In this document: in pieces, positions 11,826 to 22,349 of the stretch
Layout of the letters: each line of letters starts with the position of its first letter
How positions within the stretch are numbered: the stretch's first letter is position 1
Source of the DNA: Oscarella lobularis
Taxonomy: Eukaryota > Porifera > Homoscleromorpha > Homosclerophorida > Oscarellidae
DNA: 64,000 nucleotides
Direction of reading: 5' to 3'
Assembly (NCBI RefSeq): GCF_947507565.1
Contig: NC_089187.1
Location: 2,170,001-2,234,000 of the forward strand
The notes under the pieces: generated by a model
What the model saw: the letters and a program-made list of their open reading frames with translations, nothing else
What the model was told of the DNA's origin: nothing
Databases searched by the model: none
Made by a program: the position numbers and the translations under genes

Positions 11826-12072
11826 ATCATTTTTCATAAAGCGATGCCTCGGGCGAGAGGACGGGGCGCTCGAAGGCACCAGCACGCGACGAAATTTCGA
11901 AACGAGATTTTGGCGAGCGCACGCTAAGACTGTTAGGATCGGAAGTCAGCTGCGGTCGCTGCGGCCGGCCGTCAGCTGCTGTATCCAGCGTAGGATGCAT
12001 AAAAGAAGACCTTTTTGTGCGGATGTGGTAGATAACACCTCACGTTCTATTACGTGATATCAAATCAAAATC

Positions 12073-14060
12073 ATGATGCGTCTCGCTTCTTTCCTTTGGC
12101 TTCTCTTGCCCAAAGTCGTCCATTCTCAGTGCACGGGCAGTGCTACGTACAAAGCCACATTCACCGCAATCTGGACGTCGTCGTCCCACCCAAAAGACTA
12201 TCCGACGCACTCTGCACATTGGTCGGGCGTTGTCGGCGGAAGTCACAATTCGGGCTACACAATGTGGAAACCGGGTGGAAAAGCGACGGCCGGAGTTAAG
12301 AACGTCGCCGAACGCGGCACTCAAAGCACCCTCGTGAACGAAATGAAAAGTGCTGGGAAGAATGTTCTCGATACGGTCACATGGTTCAGCCTTCCCTATG
12401 GTACAGGAACTCGCACTGGGGACATCGACCTTGACTCCGGCCACACTCTCGTTTCTCTCATCACGATGATCGCACCCAGTCCGGATTGGTTTGTCGGCGT
12501 GCATGACTACGATTTATGCAACGGATTGAAGTGGATACAGTCCGTCACCGTCGACCTCTTCCCGTACGATGCCGGCACGGACAGCGGACTCAAGTTCACT
12601 TCCGCCAACTCGGTGACCTCGCCCGCTGAACCGATTTATCGTCTCACCGGCACAATGCCAAACAACACGCAAAGTTCGTTCTTCGGATATAATCCCGTCA
12701 AGCCAATGGCGAGGTTTAACTTCGCACTTCAAAGTCGAACAACTCCTACCACTTCAACGATTGGGTGCAAAGAGACTGCTACGTACAGGGTTGAGTTTGA
12801 CGCGACGTGGAGTGCAAGCACTCATCCCGGACTTTTTCCCAGCAGGTACCAGCCCAATTGGTTAAACATGGTTGTCGCCACTCACAATTCCGACTACACT
12901 ATGTGGACTGCAGGAATCAAATCCACGAGCGGAGTCAAGTTCTTCGCAGAAGTTGGCGCCACGTGGATCCTCGTCAGCGAACTTAGAAACGCGGGTTCGA
13001 ACGTCGGCAAGCAGGGAGTCGGACCAATAATCCCTGCAACAGGAAAAACAAGCGTTCAACTCGAAGTCGACGCAGCTCATCCACTCGTCTCCGCTATAAC
13101 GAAGATGGGGCCGAGTCCCGATTGGTTCACCGGCGTACACGACATCGACGTATGCCCCGACGGCTCGTGGGCTTCTATCGTACGAGACGCCTTGCTCTAC
13201 GACGCTGGAACAGATAGCGGCAAAAACTTCACGTCGTCCAACCAAGCAACGAATCCGCCACAGAATATTTTCCGTATTACCAGTTCAACCCCGGGCGTTT
13301 TCAGTGGTAAAAACATTGCACCGTTCGGTAAATTCACGCTGAGGCGAGTCGGCGGACCGCGAGGAGCGTGCACGGCGGAGGGATCCCCGTCATACGACAT
13401 CACGTTTACGGCGACGTGGACGGCGGAAAGCCACCCGGGGCTCTATCCGAGCAACGCTCACTGGTCGCGAACAGTCGCGGCGAGTCACAACGGCAACTAC
13501 GTCATGTGGACGAGCGGCGCGACGGCGACGCGCGGCGTTAAGGACGTCGCCGAACGAGGCGACGTCGATGTGCTCGAGGACGAGTTGGACGCCCAAAAGA
13601 CGGCGGGAAACGTGAGGGATCACGATACGACGAGCTCCATTGGATCGTCCGGTACGGGCACTCGTACGGCGACCATCGTCGTCGATAAGGATCATCCGCT
13701 CGTTTCCAGTATAACCATGATAGCGCCGAGTCCGGATTGGTTCGTTGGGATTCACGACGTTTCTCTATGCGAGGGGAGCGAGTGGAAAACGGGGCCGATT
13801 AAGATGTCGTTGCGGCTCTACATGATGCCGGCACTGACAGGGGAGAGAACTTCGACTCTGCTAACCAAGTGACCTCTCCTCAGGAAACGATCTTTTTGAT
13901 TGCGAGCCAGACGCCTGGTGTGTTTTCTGGAAAGAACTACACTTCGTTTGGCGAGATGACGATTACCATGAGTGGGGCGAGCCGATCTGCTGCGATCAGT
14001 GCGTCGATGGTGATTCTTTTGCTCGTCGTTCAGCAGCTCGTTTTGAGACTTCTGGCGTAG
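12073..14060 (+). pseudogene. triple Spondin_N-domain protein, copy A, frameshifted in the third domain
   Basis: Single-exon gene for a secreted or surface protein with a signal peptide (MMRLASFLWLLLPKVVHS) and three Spondin_N repeats. Each has the hallmark order: an HP...AHWS motif, MW...GVK, then MIAPSPDWFVGVHD with a following Cys, and the calcium-type YDAGTDSG loop. Repeat 1 spans about 12130-12720, repeat 2 about 12770-13330, repeat 3 from about 13370. Compared with copy B, two extra bases at about 13821 (an AT after CTCTAC) destroy the third YDAGTDSG and stop the frame at 13870-13872. The rest of repeat 3 and the hydrophobic C-terminal tail continue in another frame to 14060. This is either a recent pseudogene/truncated secreted form or an assembly error. 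Confidence 0.8.
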
Positions 14061-14096
14061 GAATTCCTTTCTTGCTGACCGTCTGTTTTGCCTTCG

Positions 14097-14158
14097 TAAT
14101 TCTGTCTGCTTTCGTACTTCTGTCTGCTTTCGTACTTCTGTCTGCTTTCGTGTCTGTT
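14097..14158 (+). repeat. short tandem repeat after Spondin gene A
   Basis: About three copies of a 19-base unit (TTCTGTCTGCTTTCGTACT and variants) follow the Spondin A stop. The copy B flank has a shorter version. Confidence 0.7.
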
Positions 14159-14586
14159 GTTGCTGTGTTTCGTCGTTTCGTGTTAAGCTCCAATGATCAT
14201 TGATGGAAGAAAGGCTTACAGTTCAAACGAGTTCAGCTTACACAAGTTCTCGCGTGATTTACCTCATTCATGATGGGAGCGCCCTTAACGAAGTCATCTC
14301 AGTCGTTGTCTGTGAAAACGCGCTATCAGCACAAGTGCGACACTCACTGAAGACTTTCCATTCATACGCACTACAATTTCGGTCCACTTGCACTAAAAGA
14401 GAGAAAACATCCAAGTTTCATCTTCTAAAAAATTGAATGGTCTGCTTTATTAAATTGATAGTTATTAAAATAGTACCAAGGATGATTGATTGTGAGGTAG
14501 ATGCTAGCAGACGACGAAGACCGGACAAAAACGAAAACACCAAAACGTCAAACAGACGACACCTAACAAAGAGCCCTCCTATTCAG

Positions 14587-15275
14587 AAGTCGAATTATGT
14601 GACCAGATTCGAACAAATTCGATCGATTGATTTCTCTCATGTATTTGGCTTCCTAAAAATAAGAGAGTCTTCTTAAAAAGAAAAATCGACTTTCTCCTAT
14701 CAACGCAGTCTGACCAAAAATCCGAGACTTTTATTCTGAGAGTCGAAAATTTTAACGCCAACACGTCTCCCACCCGACCAGAAAACATTCCGACGAGCGA
14801 ACTGAAGAGTTTATCTAGACATAAACAAAGTGTACCTCGGCTTCAATAAGAACAGAAACGTTCCTTGACCGATAACGTCAACAATTCGATATCTCTCAGC
14901 AGCTGCAGAGAGAAAAATCGAATCAATGCAAGATAGGACATGTAGCCTAGGGTACGTATTGAGCTCACCTCGATGAATCTCAAAACGACCATTAGCTCCA
15001 GTACATCTACCTGCAACTGTACAATAACTCTCTTTGCGTTTCTAGGCCTCTTTCGAAACTTCGCTTCGTTACCGTAACGGTTTGGGCGCTTTTTCTTGCC
15101 GATTGATGCGTATAGAGCTTGGAGGCCACCCGTTGGACGACCTGTGAGATTGACTTTGGGCAGATGATCGATTGGAGCTCTGGAAGAGTGCGAGAGAATC
15201 GGCGCGGTTTGGGTTGACGTCGCGCGCGACGAATTACGTTGTTTTTTCGAATTGCTTAAACGCGGAACCGATCAT
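14587..15275 (-). pseudogene. truncated duplicate of the kinase 5' exons
   Basis: This copies the kinase N-terminal, glycine-loop, lysine and C-helix exons, but nothing beyond: the catalytic loop, DFG and APE exons are absent. Relative to the parent it has lost nine bases (including the ATG-TTG part) before the glycine loop and one base after the GQGTF codons, so it cannot make a kinase. It is a by-product of the segmental duplication. It may still act as upstream sequence for Spondin gene B. Confidence 0.8.
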
Positions 15276-15537
15276 TTTTCATAAAGCGATGCCTCGGGCG
15301 AGAGGACGGGGCGCTCGAAGGCACCAGCACGCGACGAAATTTCGAACGAGACTTTGGCGAGCGCACGCTAAGACTAATAAAGACCATTAGCTCCATGCTA
15401 ATGGAGCTTGTTGAAGAGAAGCCATGCAAAATAGAAAGATCTTTTGTCACTGATGCTGATGTGAGAAATGCCGTTTAGGTTCTTCGAAGGGGTCATCGTG
15501 GTAGGTAACACGTCACGTTCTATCACGTGATACCAAA

Positions 15538-17733
15538 ATGAGTATCGCCACTTTCATCTTACTTTTTTCCTTGGCTACCGTCGTCCATTCTCAGTGCACG
15601 GGCAGTACTACGTATACGGCCACGTTCACCGCAGTTTGGACGTCGTCGTCCCACCCAAACGACTATCCGACGAGCTCCGCACATTGGTCGGGCGTTGTCG
15701 GCGGAAGTCACGATTCGAGCTACACAATGTGGAAACCAGGTGGAAAAGCGACGGCTGGAGTTAAGGAAGTCGCCGAAACTGGCGGTCAAAGCACACTCGT
15801 GAACGAAATGAAGAGTGCTGGGAATAGTGTTCTCGATACGGTCGCATGGTCCGGCCTTAGCCCTGGTACAGGAACTCGCACTGGGGACATCGACCTTGAC
15901 TCCAGCCACACTCTCGTTTCTCTCATCACGATGATTGCACCGAGTCCGGATTGGTTTGTCGGCGTGCATGACTACGATTTATGCAGCGGATCGAAGTGGG
16001 TACAGTCCGTCACCGTCCAACTCTTTCCGTACGATGCCGGCACGGACAGCGGACTCAAGTTCCGTTCCGCCGACTCGGCGACCTCGCCCGCTGAACCGAT
16101 TTATCGTCTCACCGGCACAATGCCAAACAACACGCTAAGTTCCTTCTTCGGATATAATCCTGTCCAACCGATGGCGAGGTTTAACTTCGCGCTTAAAAGT
16201 CGAACAACTCCTAGCACATCAACGACCACTCCGCCGCCAGTTACCAGCAAAGGACCTGTCGCTTCAACACAGGCACTACTTAATAATAATAATCAAACGG
16301 ATTCTCCTACGACCAATCAAAAGATGGCTTCTCCTTCGACGACCAATCAAAATCAAAAGACAACTTCTCCTCCAACGAGCCCAAAGATGACGTTTCCTCC
16401 GACTGGGTGCAAAGAGACGGGCACTGCTACGTATATCATTGAGTTCGATTCGACGTGGAGTGCAAGCACTCATCCCGGACTTTTTCCCAGCGGCAACAAT
16501 CCCCATTGGTCTTCCCTGGTTGTCGCCACGCACAATTCCGACTACACTATGTGGACTACGGGAATCAAATCCACGCCCGGAGTCAAAGCTGTCGCTGAAT
16601 TCGGCGGCACGGGCACCCTCCTTGGCGAACTTAGAAACGCGGGTTTGAACGTCGGAAAGTGGGGAGTCGGACGAGGAATCGGTGCAGCAGGAAAAATAAG
16701 CGTTCAACTCGAAGTCGACGCAGCTCATCCACTCATCTCCGCCGTAACGATGATAGCGCCTAGTCCCGATTGGATCAGCGGCGTACACGACATCGACGTG
16801 TGCCCAGACGGCTCCTGGACTTCTTCTATTGTACGAGACGCCTTGCTCTACGACGCTGGAACAGACAGCGGCGAAGACTTCACGTCGCGCAACCAAGCAA
16901 CGAATCCACCACAGAATATATTCCTTATTACCAGTTCAACTCCAGGCGTTTTCAGTGGTAAAAACATTGCACCGTTTGGTAAAATCACGCTGAGGCGAGT
17001 CGGCGGACCGACCGGCGGACCGACCGGCGGACCGTCAGGAGCGTGCACCGCGGAGGGATCTCCCTTGTACGACATCACGTTTACGGCGACGTGGACGGCG
17101 GAAAACCACCCGGGGCTCTATCCGAGCAACGCTCACTGGTCGCGAACGGTCGCGGCGAGTCACAACGGTGACTACGTCATGTGGACGCGCGGCGCGACGG
17201 CGACGCGCGGCGTTAAGGACGTCGCCGAACGAGGCGACGTCGATGTGCTCGAGGACGAGTTGGACGCTCAGAAAACGGCGGGAAACGTGAGGGATCGCGA
17301 TACGACGGGCTCCATTGGATCGTCCGGTACGGGCACTCGTACGGCGACTGTCGTCGTCGATAAGGATCATCCGCTCGTTTCCAGTATAACCATGATAGCG
17401 CCGAGTCCGGATTGGTTCGTTGGGATTCACGACGTTTCTGTATGCGAGGGGAATAAATGGAAAACGGAGCCGATTAAGATGTCGTTGCTGCTCTACGATG
17501 CCGGCACTGACAGCGGGGAAAACTTCGACTCTGCTAACCAAGTGACTTCTCCGCAGGGAACGATCTTTTTGATTACGAGCCAGACGCCTGGTGTGTTTTC
17601 TGGAAAGAACTACAAGCCGTTTGGCGAGATGACGATTGCCATGAGCGGTGCGAGCCGATCTGCTGCGATCGGCGCGTCGATGGTGATTCTTTTGCTCGTC
17701 GTTCAGCAGCTTGTTTTGAGACTTCTGGCGTAG
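15538..17733 (+). CDS. triple Spondin_N-domain protein, copy B, intact
   Basis: A 731-residue single-exon gene. Signal peptide MSIATFILLFSLATVVHS, then three Spondin_N domains (about 15600-16200, 16420-17000, 17050-17640), each with APSPDW and YDAGTDSG. Spondin_N (F-spondin/reelin-type) domains fold as a C2-like beta sandwich that binds calcium. Domains 1 and 2 are joined by a long Thr/Ser/Pro/Asn/Gln-rich linker (about 16200-16400), likely O-glycosylated, that copy A lacks; domains 2 and 3 are joined by a short GGPT repeat. The protein ends in a small-residue site and a hydrophobic stretch (MVILLLVVQQLVLRLLA) with nothing after it, which suggests a GPI-anchor signal. Upstream, both copies share a conserved TCACGTTCTATnACGTGAT element 10-30 bases before the ATG. 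The lack of thrombospondin repeats sets it apart from F-spondin. Confidence 0.88.
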   Translation: MSIATFILLFSLATVVHSQCTGSTTYTATFTAVWTSSSHPNDYPTSSAHWSGVVGGSHDSSYTMWKPGGKATAGVKEVAETGGQSTLVNEMKSAGNSVLDTVAWSGLSPGTGTRTGDIDLDSSHTLVSLITMIAPSPDWFVGVHDYDLCSGSKWVQSVTVQLFPYDAGTDSGLKFRSADSATSPAEPIYRLTGTMPNNTLSSFFGYNPVQPMARFNFALKSRTTPSTSTTTPPPVTSKGPVASTQALLNNNNQTDSPTTNQKMASPSTTNQNQKTTSPPTSPKMTFPPTGCKETGTATYIIEFDSTWSASTHPGLFPSGNNPHWSSLVVATHNSDYTMWTTGIKSTPGVKAVAEFGGTGTLLGELRNAGLNVGKWGVGRGIGAAGKISVQLEVDAAHPLISAVTMIAPSPDWISGVHDIDVCPDGSWTSSIVRDALLYDAGTDSGEDFTSRNQATNPPQNIFLITSSTPGVFSGKNIAPFGKITLRRVGGPTGGPTGGPSGACTAEGSPLYDITFTATWTAENHPGLYPSNAHWSRTVAASHNGDYVMWTRGATATRGVKDVAERGDVDVLEDELDAQKTAGNVRDRDTTGSIGSSGTGTRTATVVVDKDHPLVSSITMIAPSPDWFVGIHDVSVCEGNKWKTEPIKMSLLLYDAGTDSGENFDSANQVTSPQGTIFLITSQTPGVFSGKNYKPFGEMTIAMSGASRSAAIGASMVILLLVVQQLVLRLLA

Positions 17734-18153
17734 GAATTCCGAGGGATTTCTTTTCATTGTTGACCTGTCTGTTTTGTGTTCTGTCTGCTTTTGTGTCTCA
17801 TTGCTATGTAAGCTCTGAACTCGTTTGAACTGTGAGCGTTTTCTTCCGTCATTGGAGCTTCGGTAGCTGAAATACGAAACGACGAAACGCAGTCGTTGGT
17901 AAGCTCTCGCGTGATTTACCTGGTTACAATTTACATTAATTAATTAATCAATGGGGAGCGCACTTGCGAAATCTTCTCAGTCGCTATCAGTGAAACGACA
18001 ATTTTTTTAAGTGCGACACTCACTGAAGACCTTTCATTCATGCACACTACAAATTCCATTCACTTGCACTAAAAGAGAAAACATCCAACGAAAACACCGA
18101 AACGTCAGACGACACTTAACAAAAGCCTTAATTGAAGCGTTTCCTCTTCAGAA
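17734..18153. other. 420-base flank between Spondin B and the amine oxidase
   Basis: This is the copy B version of the Spondin 3' flank, with short TTAATTAATTAA runs near 17940. The two genes are convergent here. I see no coding region. Confidence 0.6.
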
Positions 18154-19784
18154 TCAATAGCAAGCGGCAAAAGCCAGAGCCCAGATAACCACAGACGCAA
18201 GCGAAAGTCCAAACTGAACAGCACCGCCTGCACAAAGAACAATGAAATCATTGGCCATACATCGACTACGCTTACCTGTGGGACAGGGTGGCTCAGTCAC
18301 GGTCTGATTATTGAACTTTGGATAGGCGCACGACTTCCCGTTCATGCAATCAACGACAATTGAAGCCGTCTCCTTTCCACTGATCGAAGCCGCTCTCGCA
18401 TATATTGGAATTTGATAGGCGTCACCGGCGAAGAAAACCCTATCGGCAACTGGAGCTCGAAGCAAGTCGAACTCGGCAAACGTCGCTCCTATTGGCCAAC
18501 CTCGGCAACATCCGCCGTAGAGGGGATCGTAATTGACTGAGGACACGTTGACGGATACGGGTGCGACGCCAAAAGCAGCCGTCGTCAACTCGTTGAGCTC
18601 TCGGAGCGTTTCGTTGTACGATTGCCGTTCGATACGAAGAGCCTGTTCGCCCCAGATCCAAAAGCGGATGATGTCGTAGGTCACGTTTTGAACCGACGCC
18701 CAAACGTCGCGAGCCCAGTGCCAATTCAAGCGATGATCGTTGGCGAAGACGTAGAAACGATAGCGAGTGCCGTCGACGTCGACTAGACGATCGAAACGCG
18801 CCCAGACGAACGTCAACGGTATCATGGGAAACTCGTTCATGACGAGACGTTTCGCGTAGGGAAGCGGCGGCTGAAAAGCGACGCTTTCGCGCTGGAAAAC
18901 GGCCAAGCTGAACGTCACGATCGCGTAGTCGCCTCGATACGTTTGCCCGCCGTCGACGGTCACCGTCACGCCGCTCGACGTGTAGCTGACGTCCGTTACG
19001 CGCGCGCCGAGCACCAATCGCTCGTCGGACGCCGAGAAGACGAGATCTCGCATGCAATTGACGAGTTTGGCTTTGGAGTAGACCTCGCCGAGTCCCGTCG
19101 AGAAATACTTCTGATTCGCCGAGTAGGCGTTCGGTCCGGCATAAAGATAAAGGTAGTTGGCCGCCGACTGTTCGGTCGGCGCGAGAAAGGAATCGAATAC
19201 CCATCCTTCGACGGCAACGTCGACGGAATTCTGCGGATGCCAACCGTACAGGCGCACGGCGGCGTGCATATTCAGATCGGCGCTTTCTATGGGAAAGTGT
19301 TAACGATATGGGACCCTTTTGTCTTGCACTTACCGTTTAGCAATCCTGTCGTCCAATCGGTTTTGAGTTTGTTTATCTTTTGCGTCAGTTCTTTCATTCT
19401 CGCTTCGGCTTGAGTGGAAACGTCCTTACCGTACTCGTCGACGAAGACGCGCGTCGATAGGCCGATATTGGCGAGGTCCACGTTGCACTGTTCGAGCATC
19501 TGACCCAACGTATTGCGTTCGGGATATTTCGTGTCCGTCTCCCAGAAGGCGCTGTCCGTTGGCATGCCGGCCGCCGAGCCGGTGACGAGTCGTCCGCCGA
19601 CGTGATCCTCCGCTTCGATGAGAATGATGTCGTCCACGCCTTTCTCCTTCAGCGTGTTTGCCGCCTGTAGACCGGCAACGCCGGCGCCGAGAATCAAGAC
19701 TTTGGCGTTCGTTTTGGCGGCGACGGCGACGTGCACGATCGCCAGGGCCACCAAAAAAGCTGCGAGTAAAACAATGGCTTTCAT
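18154..19784 (-). CDS. secreted or membrane-anchored FAD polyamine-oxidase-like amine oxidase
   Basis: A 511-residue flavin monoamine/polyamine oxidase in three exons: 19334-19784, 18276-19286 and 18154-18227. A signal peptide (MKAIVLLAAFLVALAIVHVA) precedes the dinucleotide-binding motif VLILGAGVAGLQAANTL and the ILIEAEDHVGGRL motif that binds the FAD ribose. The substrate-domain exon carries many N-glycosylation sequons. The C-terminal FAD motif reads VFFAGDAYQ and ends in SISGKETASIVV. The last exon is hydrophobic (FGLSLASVVIWALAFAACY), fitting a GPI or membrane anchor. The entry into the secretory pathway suggests an extracellular enzyme acting on amines or polyamines. The last intron is 48 bases, a multiple of three, and has no in-frame stop, so retention would insert 16 residues. 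Confidence 0.85.
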
Positions 19785-20240
19785 CGAGTACGGCGGCTAT
19801 ATAAACACTCTTGTAGGCATGCACTTAGATCAAGAACAACTGTTTTAGGAACACTAATTACATTACGACGTCCGGGATTCATTCACTAATTTTAAAATGT
19901 TCGCGATCTAAAATGGAAGCCGTATCATTTTTAGAATACGAACATTTCGCATCATGAGATTTAGCGACGTTGGCGTCGGCGCGCGCGTGACTTGAACGCA
20001 TAATGCTCCGCACGTCGTAATGAACTTGACGTCACTGATCTAGATTTCGACGCCCAAAGCGTGACGCCGATCTTCACGCCTTTTCCTGTGGGTTGTCCTC
20101 GGCCAACGTTCGTATGCATTTTCGGAAAAAAGCAACTTTCTAGCGAGAATCTCAAACGGGCACTAGCTACTAGCTACCCGTCCTCGAACAAAAAAAAAAC
20201 CTTTCGTTTGCTACCTACCATACAAACGCGCGATCCACAT
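19785..20240. other. 455-base intergenic stretch
   Basis: Upstream flank of the amine oxidase and 3' flank of WDR12. It includes a TATA-like TATATAAAC at about 19798-19806 in the amine oxidase promoter region, read on the plus strand. No coding region is supported. Confidence 0.4.
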
Positions 20241-22139
20241 TCAAGTTCTGTGAACAATGACTCTGCTATCGGCACCTCCACTAGCAATAACCTAAATGTC
20301 AGACAGTCAGGAGACACAGGTTACAATAATCAATGAAGTCGAACCTCTGAGATGGACCAGTCAATAGAAAAAACTTTCGCCGAGTGTTCTCTAAGTAGAA
20401 GCAGAGGCTTCTTCGGACTTCAAACAAGAAAAAAAATACCAATTTATCCCATTTAAATATACGAACATACCTTCTCGTATCCCAGTGTCTAATCGTGGTA
20501 TCATAGGACGCCGAGACGAGCTGATGTTCTCGTCGAGGCGACCACGCGACGGAGGACACCCATCCGGCGTGCGCCGTCAACGTCATCTTCACGATATTCT
20601 CGTCGCCGCTTCGAGGATCCCAGAGGCGCACGTGCCGATCCGAACCGCCCGATGCGAGCAGTCGGGACGACGGAGAATAGTCCACGTCACGAAAGACGGT
20701 CGTTCCCGTCTAGGAAACCCATCGAGGGCACGTCGCGTGAAATTTCCAAAATCTCTACGGGGTACCAATGTAAATGTATTGACGCCCGATTCCGCGTCCC
20801 ACAGGCGTATGCAGTGATCCCAGCCCGCGCTGCATATGGAGTCGCTGTTGAGCCATAGAACGGAGGAGACGGCCTGCTTGTGTCCGGAAAGCGTAACAAG
20901 ACAATTCTGAGAAAAATCCCAATAAGAGACACAATACATCTAACTCCCATTATTACCTTTGTTAGAGGTTCTGGCTGCAGTTTTCTTTTTCTGCCACCGA
21001 GCCCTTTTTTGAATTTAGGCTGCGGTGGAGTTGGAGTCGGAGTCGTACTGTGCTCTACCAAATGCGTAATTTGAGTGTTTTCTAGCTAGGAAGCATTACT
21101 TGTCTGCCATATTTTAATCGTTCCATCCCAAGACCCGCTACAGAGCTGAAAATACAATAGTCCCAAAGAGTTATGGCTTGGTGAATTTATAACTGACCAT
21201 CTGCGTTGATTCACTCGAAGCTAACGATTCGACTCCTTGAAGGTGACCCTTCAGCACGCACTGGCACGATCCTTCGCCCGATTCACAGTCAAGCTATATG
21301 TGGACATCAAGAGACGATATGATTATAAGGCAAGTTGGTCTTGATCAAACCTTCCAAAGTCGTATCTCTTGATCTTGAGAACCGGTTACGATGCACAGCT
21401 CCGAATCGTCTACAAGAATAATCCAAAATTAATTAATTAAAAGTAGACCGCCCCGTTTCCTCACCGGACGTCACCCAGGCAACCGTTTTGACAGCTTCGT
21501 CATGACCGCACAGCTTGGCCAAACAATTTCCTAAAATTAATTATTTAATTAAAATTTAATTAATTAAAAGTCTACCCTCTTTGTCCAACACACGCGCTGT
21601 ACCGTCGAAGCTACCCGATAAAATCCTGCAAATAATGCCTCAGCTAGTGCGAAAAGATGACCGTTTACGAGACTTACATGTCTGATGCACAGGCCACGCT
21701 GCTTACCCAATCGTCGTGAGGAACGCTGATTTTCGGCTGGGGAGGTGCGCTTTTTACTACGTATTCGATTTCCAGTACGGTTTCCTGTCGTTTTTTGACC
21801 TTTAGTTTCCGAACGAACTATGCGGCTCGCTTTTCTCACCGTCGATAGGTCCTTCGCTTCCACGTGATCGTTCAACGACGTTTGCAGGAATTCTCCGTCG
21901 ACGAGAAAGTCGAAGTCGATCGGACGAGATTTCGAGGTCGATTCGACGCTCGTCTGCTGATCGAGAAGCGTGTTTATTACCGCATTGAGCTCGATCGACG
22001 TGGCTGTCGTCGGGAGAGCAAAGGGAACATCGGAGACTTTGTATCTAGCCGAAATAGTCCCTACAAAGCGTACAACCGTAAAAACGATCTCCTACCTATC
22101 GTCCTTGCAGAGAAATCTCGCCTGCAAGAGAGAAGTCAT
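20241..22139 (-). CDS. WDR12: ribosome biogenesis protein WDR12 (Ytm1)
   Basis: Component of the PeBoW complex (PES1-BOP1-WDR12) for 60S ribosome maturation in the nucleolus. The start at 22139 gives MTSLLQARFLCKDDR, followed by the NLE domain (VSDVPFALPTTATSIELNAV, then PIDFDFLVDGEFLQTSLNDH) that binds the AAA ATPase Midasin. Then come EIEYVVKSAPPQPKISVPHD and WD40 repeats, for example DSICSAGWDHCIRLWDAESG and LLASGGSDRHVRLWDPRSGD. The last exons read HSAKVFSIDWS, then IASGGADSRVIVHRT and the stop at 20241-20243, matching the family C-terminus. About ten short-intron exons; several introns contain runs of TTAATTAA. Function is firm from the family. Confidence 0.92.
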
Positions 22140-22349
22140 CGTTTTAGAAGTGGCCCGGATGTTCAGTGAAACCAATAAAATCAGAACATCCTAACCCTTT
22201 TTTCTTCATTTTGTCAATGACGAGAACGTGTGCTGCAGGGCTTTTACCACGTAGGCGCTTACCTGTGAATTTTGGACTAGTTAGATGTATATTGTCTGCA
22301 TTCATCTCTATCACTCGACTACGGCACTAACAAAATAAACAAATAGAAG

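Larger units (their letters stand above)
11131..14586. repeat. segmental duplication, copy A (3.46 kb)
   Basis: Copy A of a direct tandem duplication. It begins inside the kinase gene (C-helix exon) and covers the kinase 5' exons, the shared intergenic region, Spondin gene A and its 3' flank. Copy B starts at 14587 with the same bases and follows without spacer. Identity is high over long stretches, for example 11131-11330 against 14587-14786, and through the coding regions. Confidence 0.85.
14587..18131. repeat. segmental duplication, copy B (about 3.5 kb)
   Basis: Copy B of the tandem duplication described at 11131. It starts at the same point in the kinase C-helix exon and ends near 18131, just before the amine oxidase gene. 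It differs from copy A by small indels, an expanded Thr/Pro/Gln linker in the Spondin gene, and a changed stretch at about 14790-14820. Confidence 0.85.

Noticed and set aside
11727-11927. Plus-strand 66-residue frame repeated at 15172-15390
   Set aside because: It is antisense to the duplicated kinase 5' exons; its repetition is explained by the segmental duplication.
17035-17757. 240-residue minus-strand open frame
   Set aside because: It is the antisense shadow of Spondin copy B. The same shadow appears in copy A.
18440-19243. 267-residue alternative frame on the minus strand
   Set aside because: It overlaps the amine oxidase exon in another frame, is arginine-rich and has no motif.
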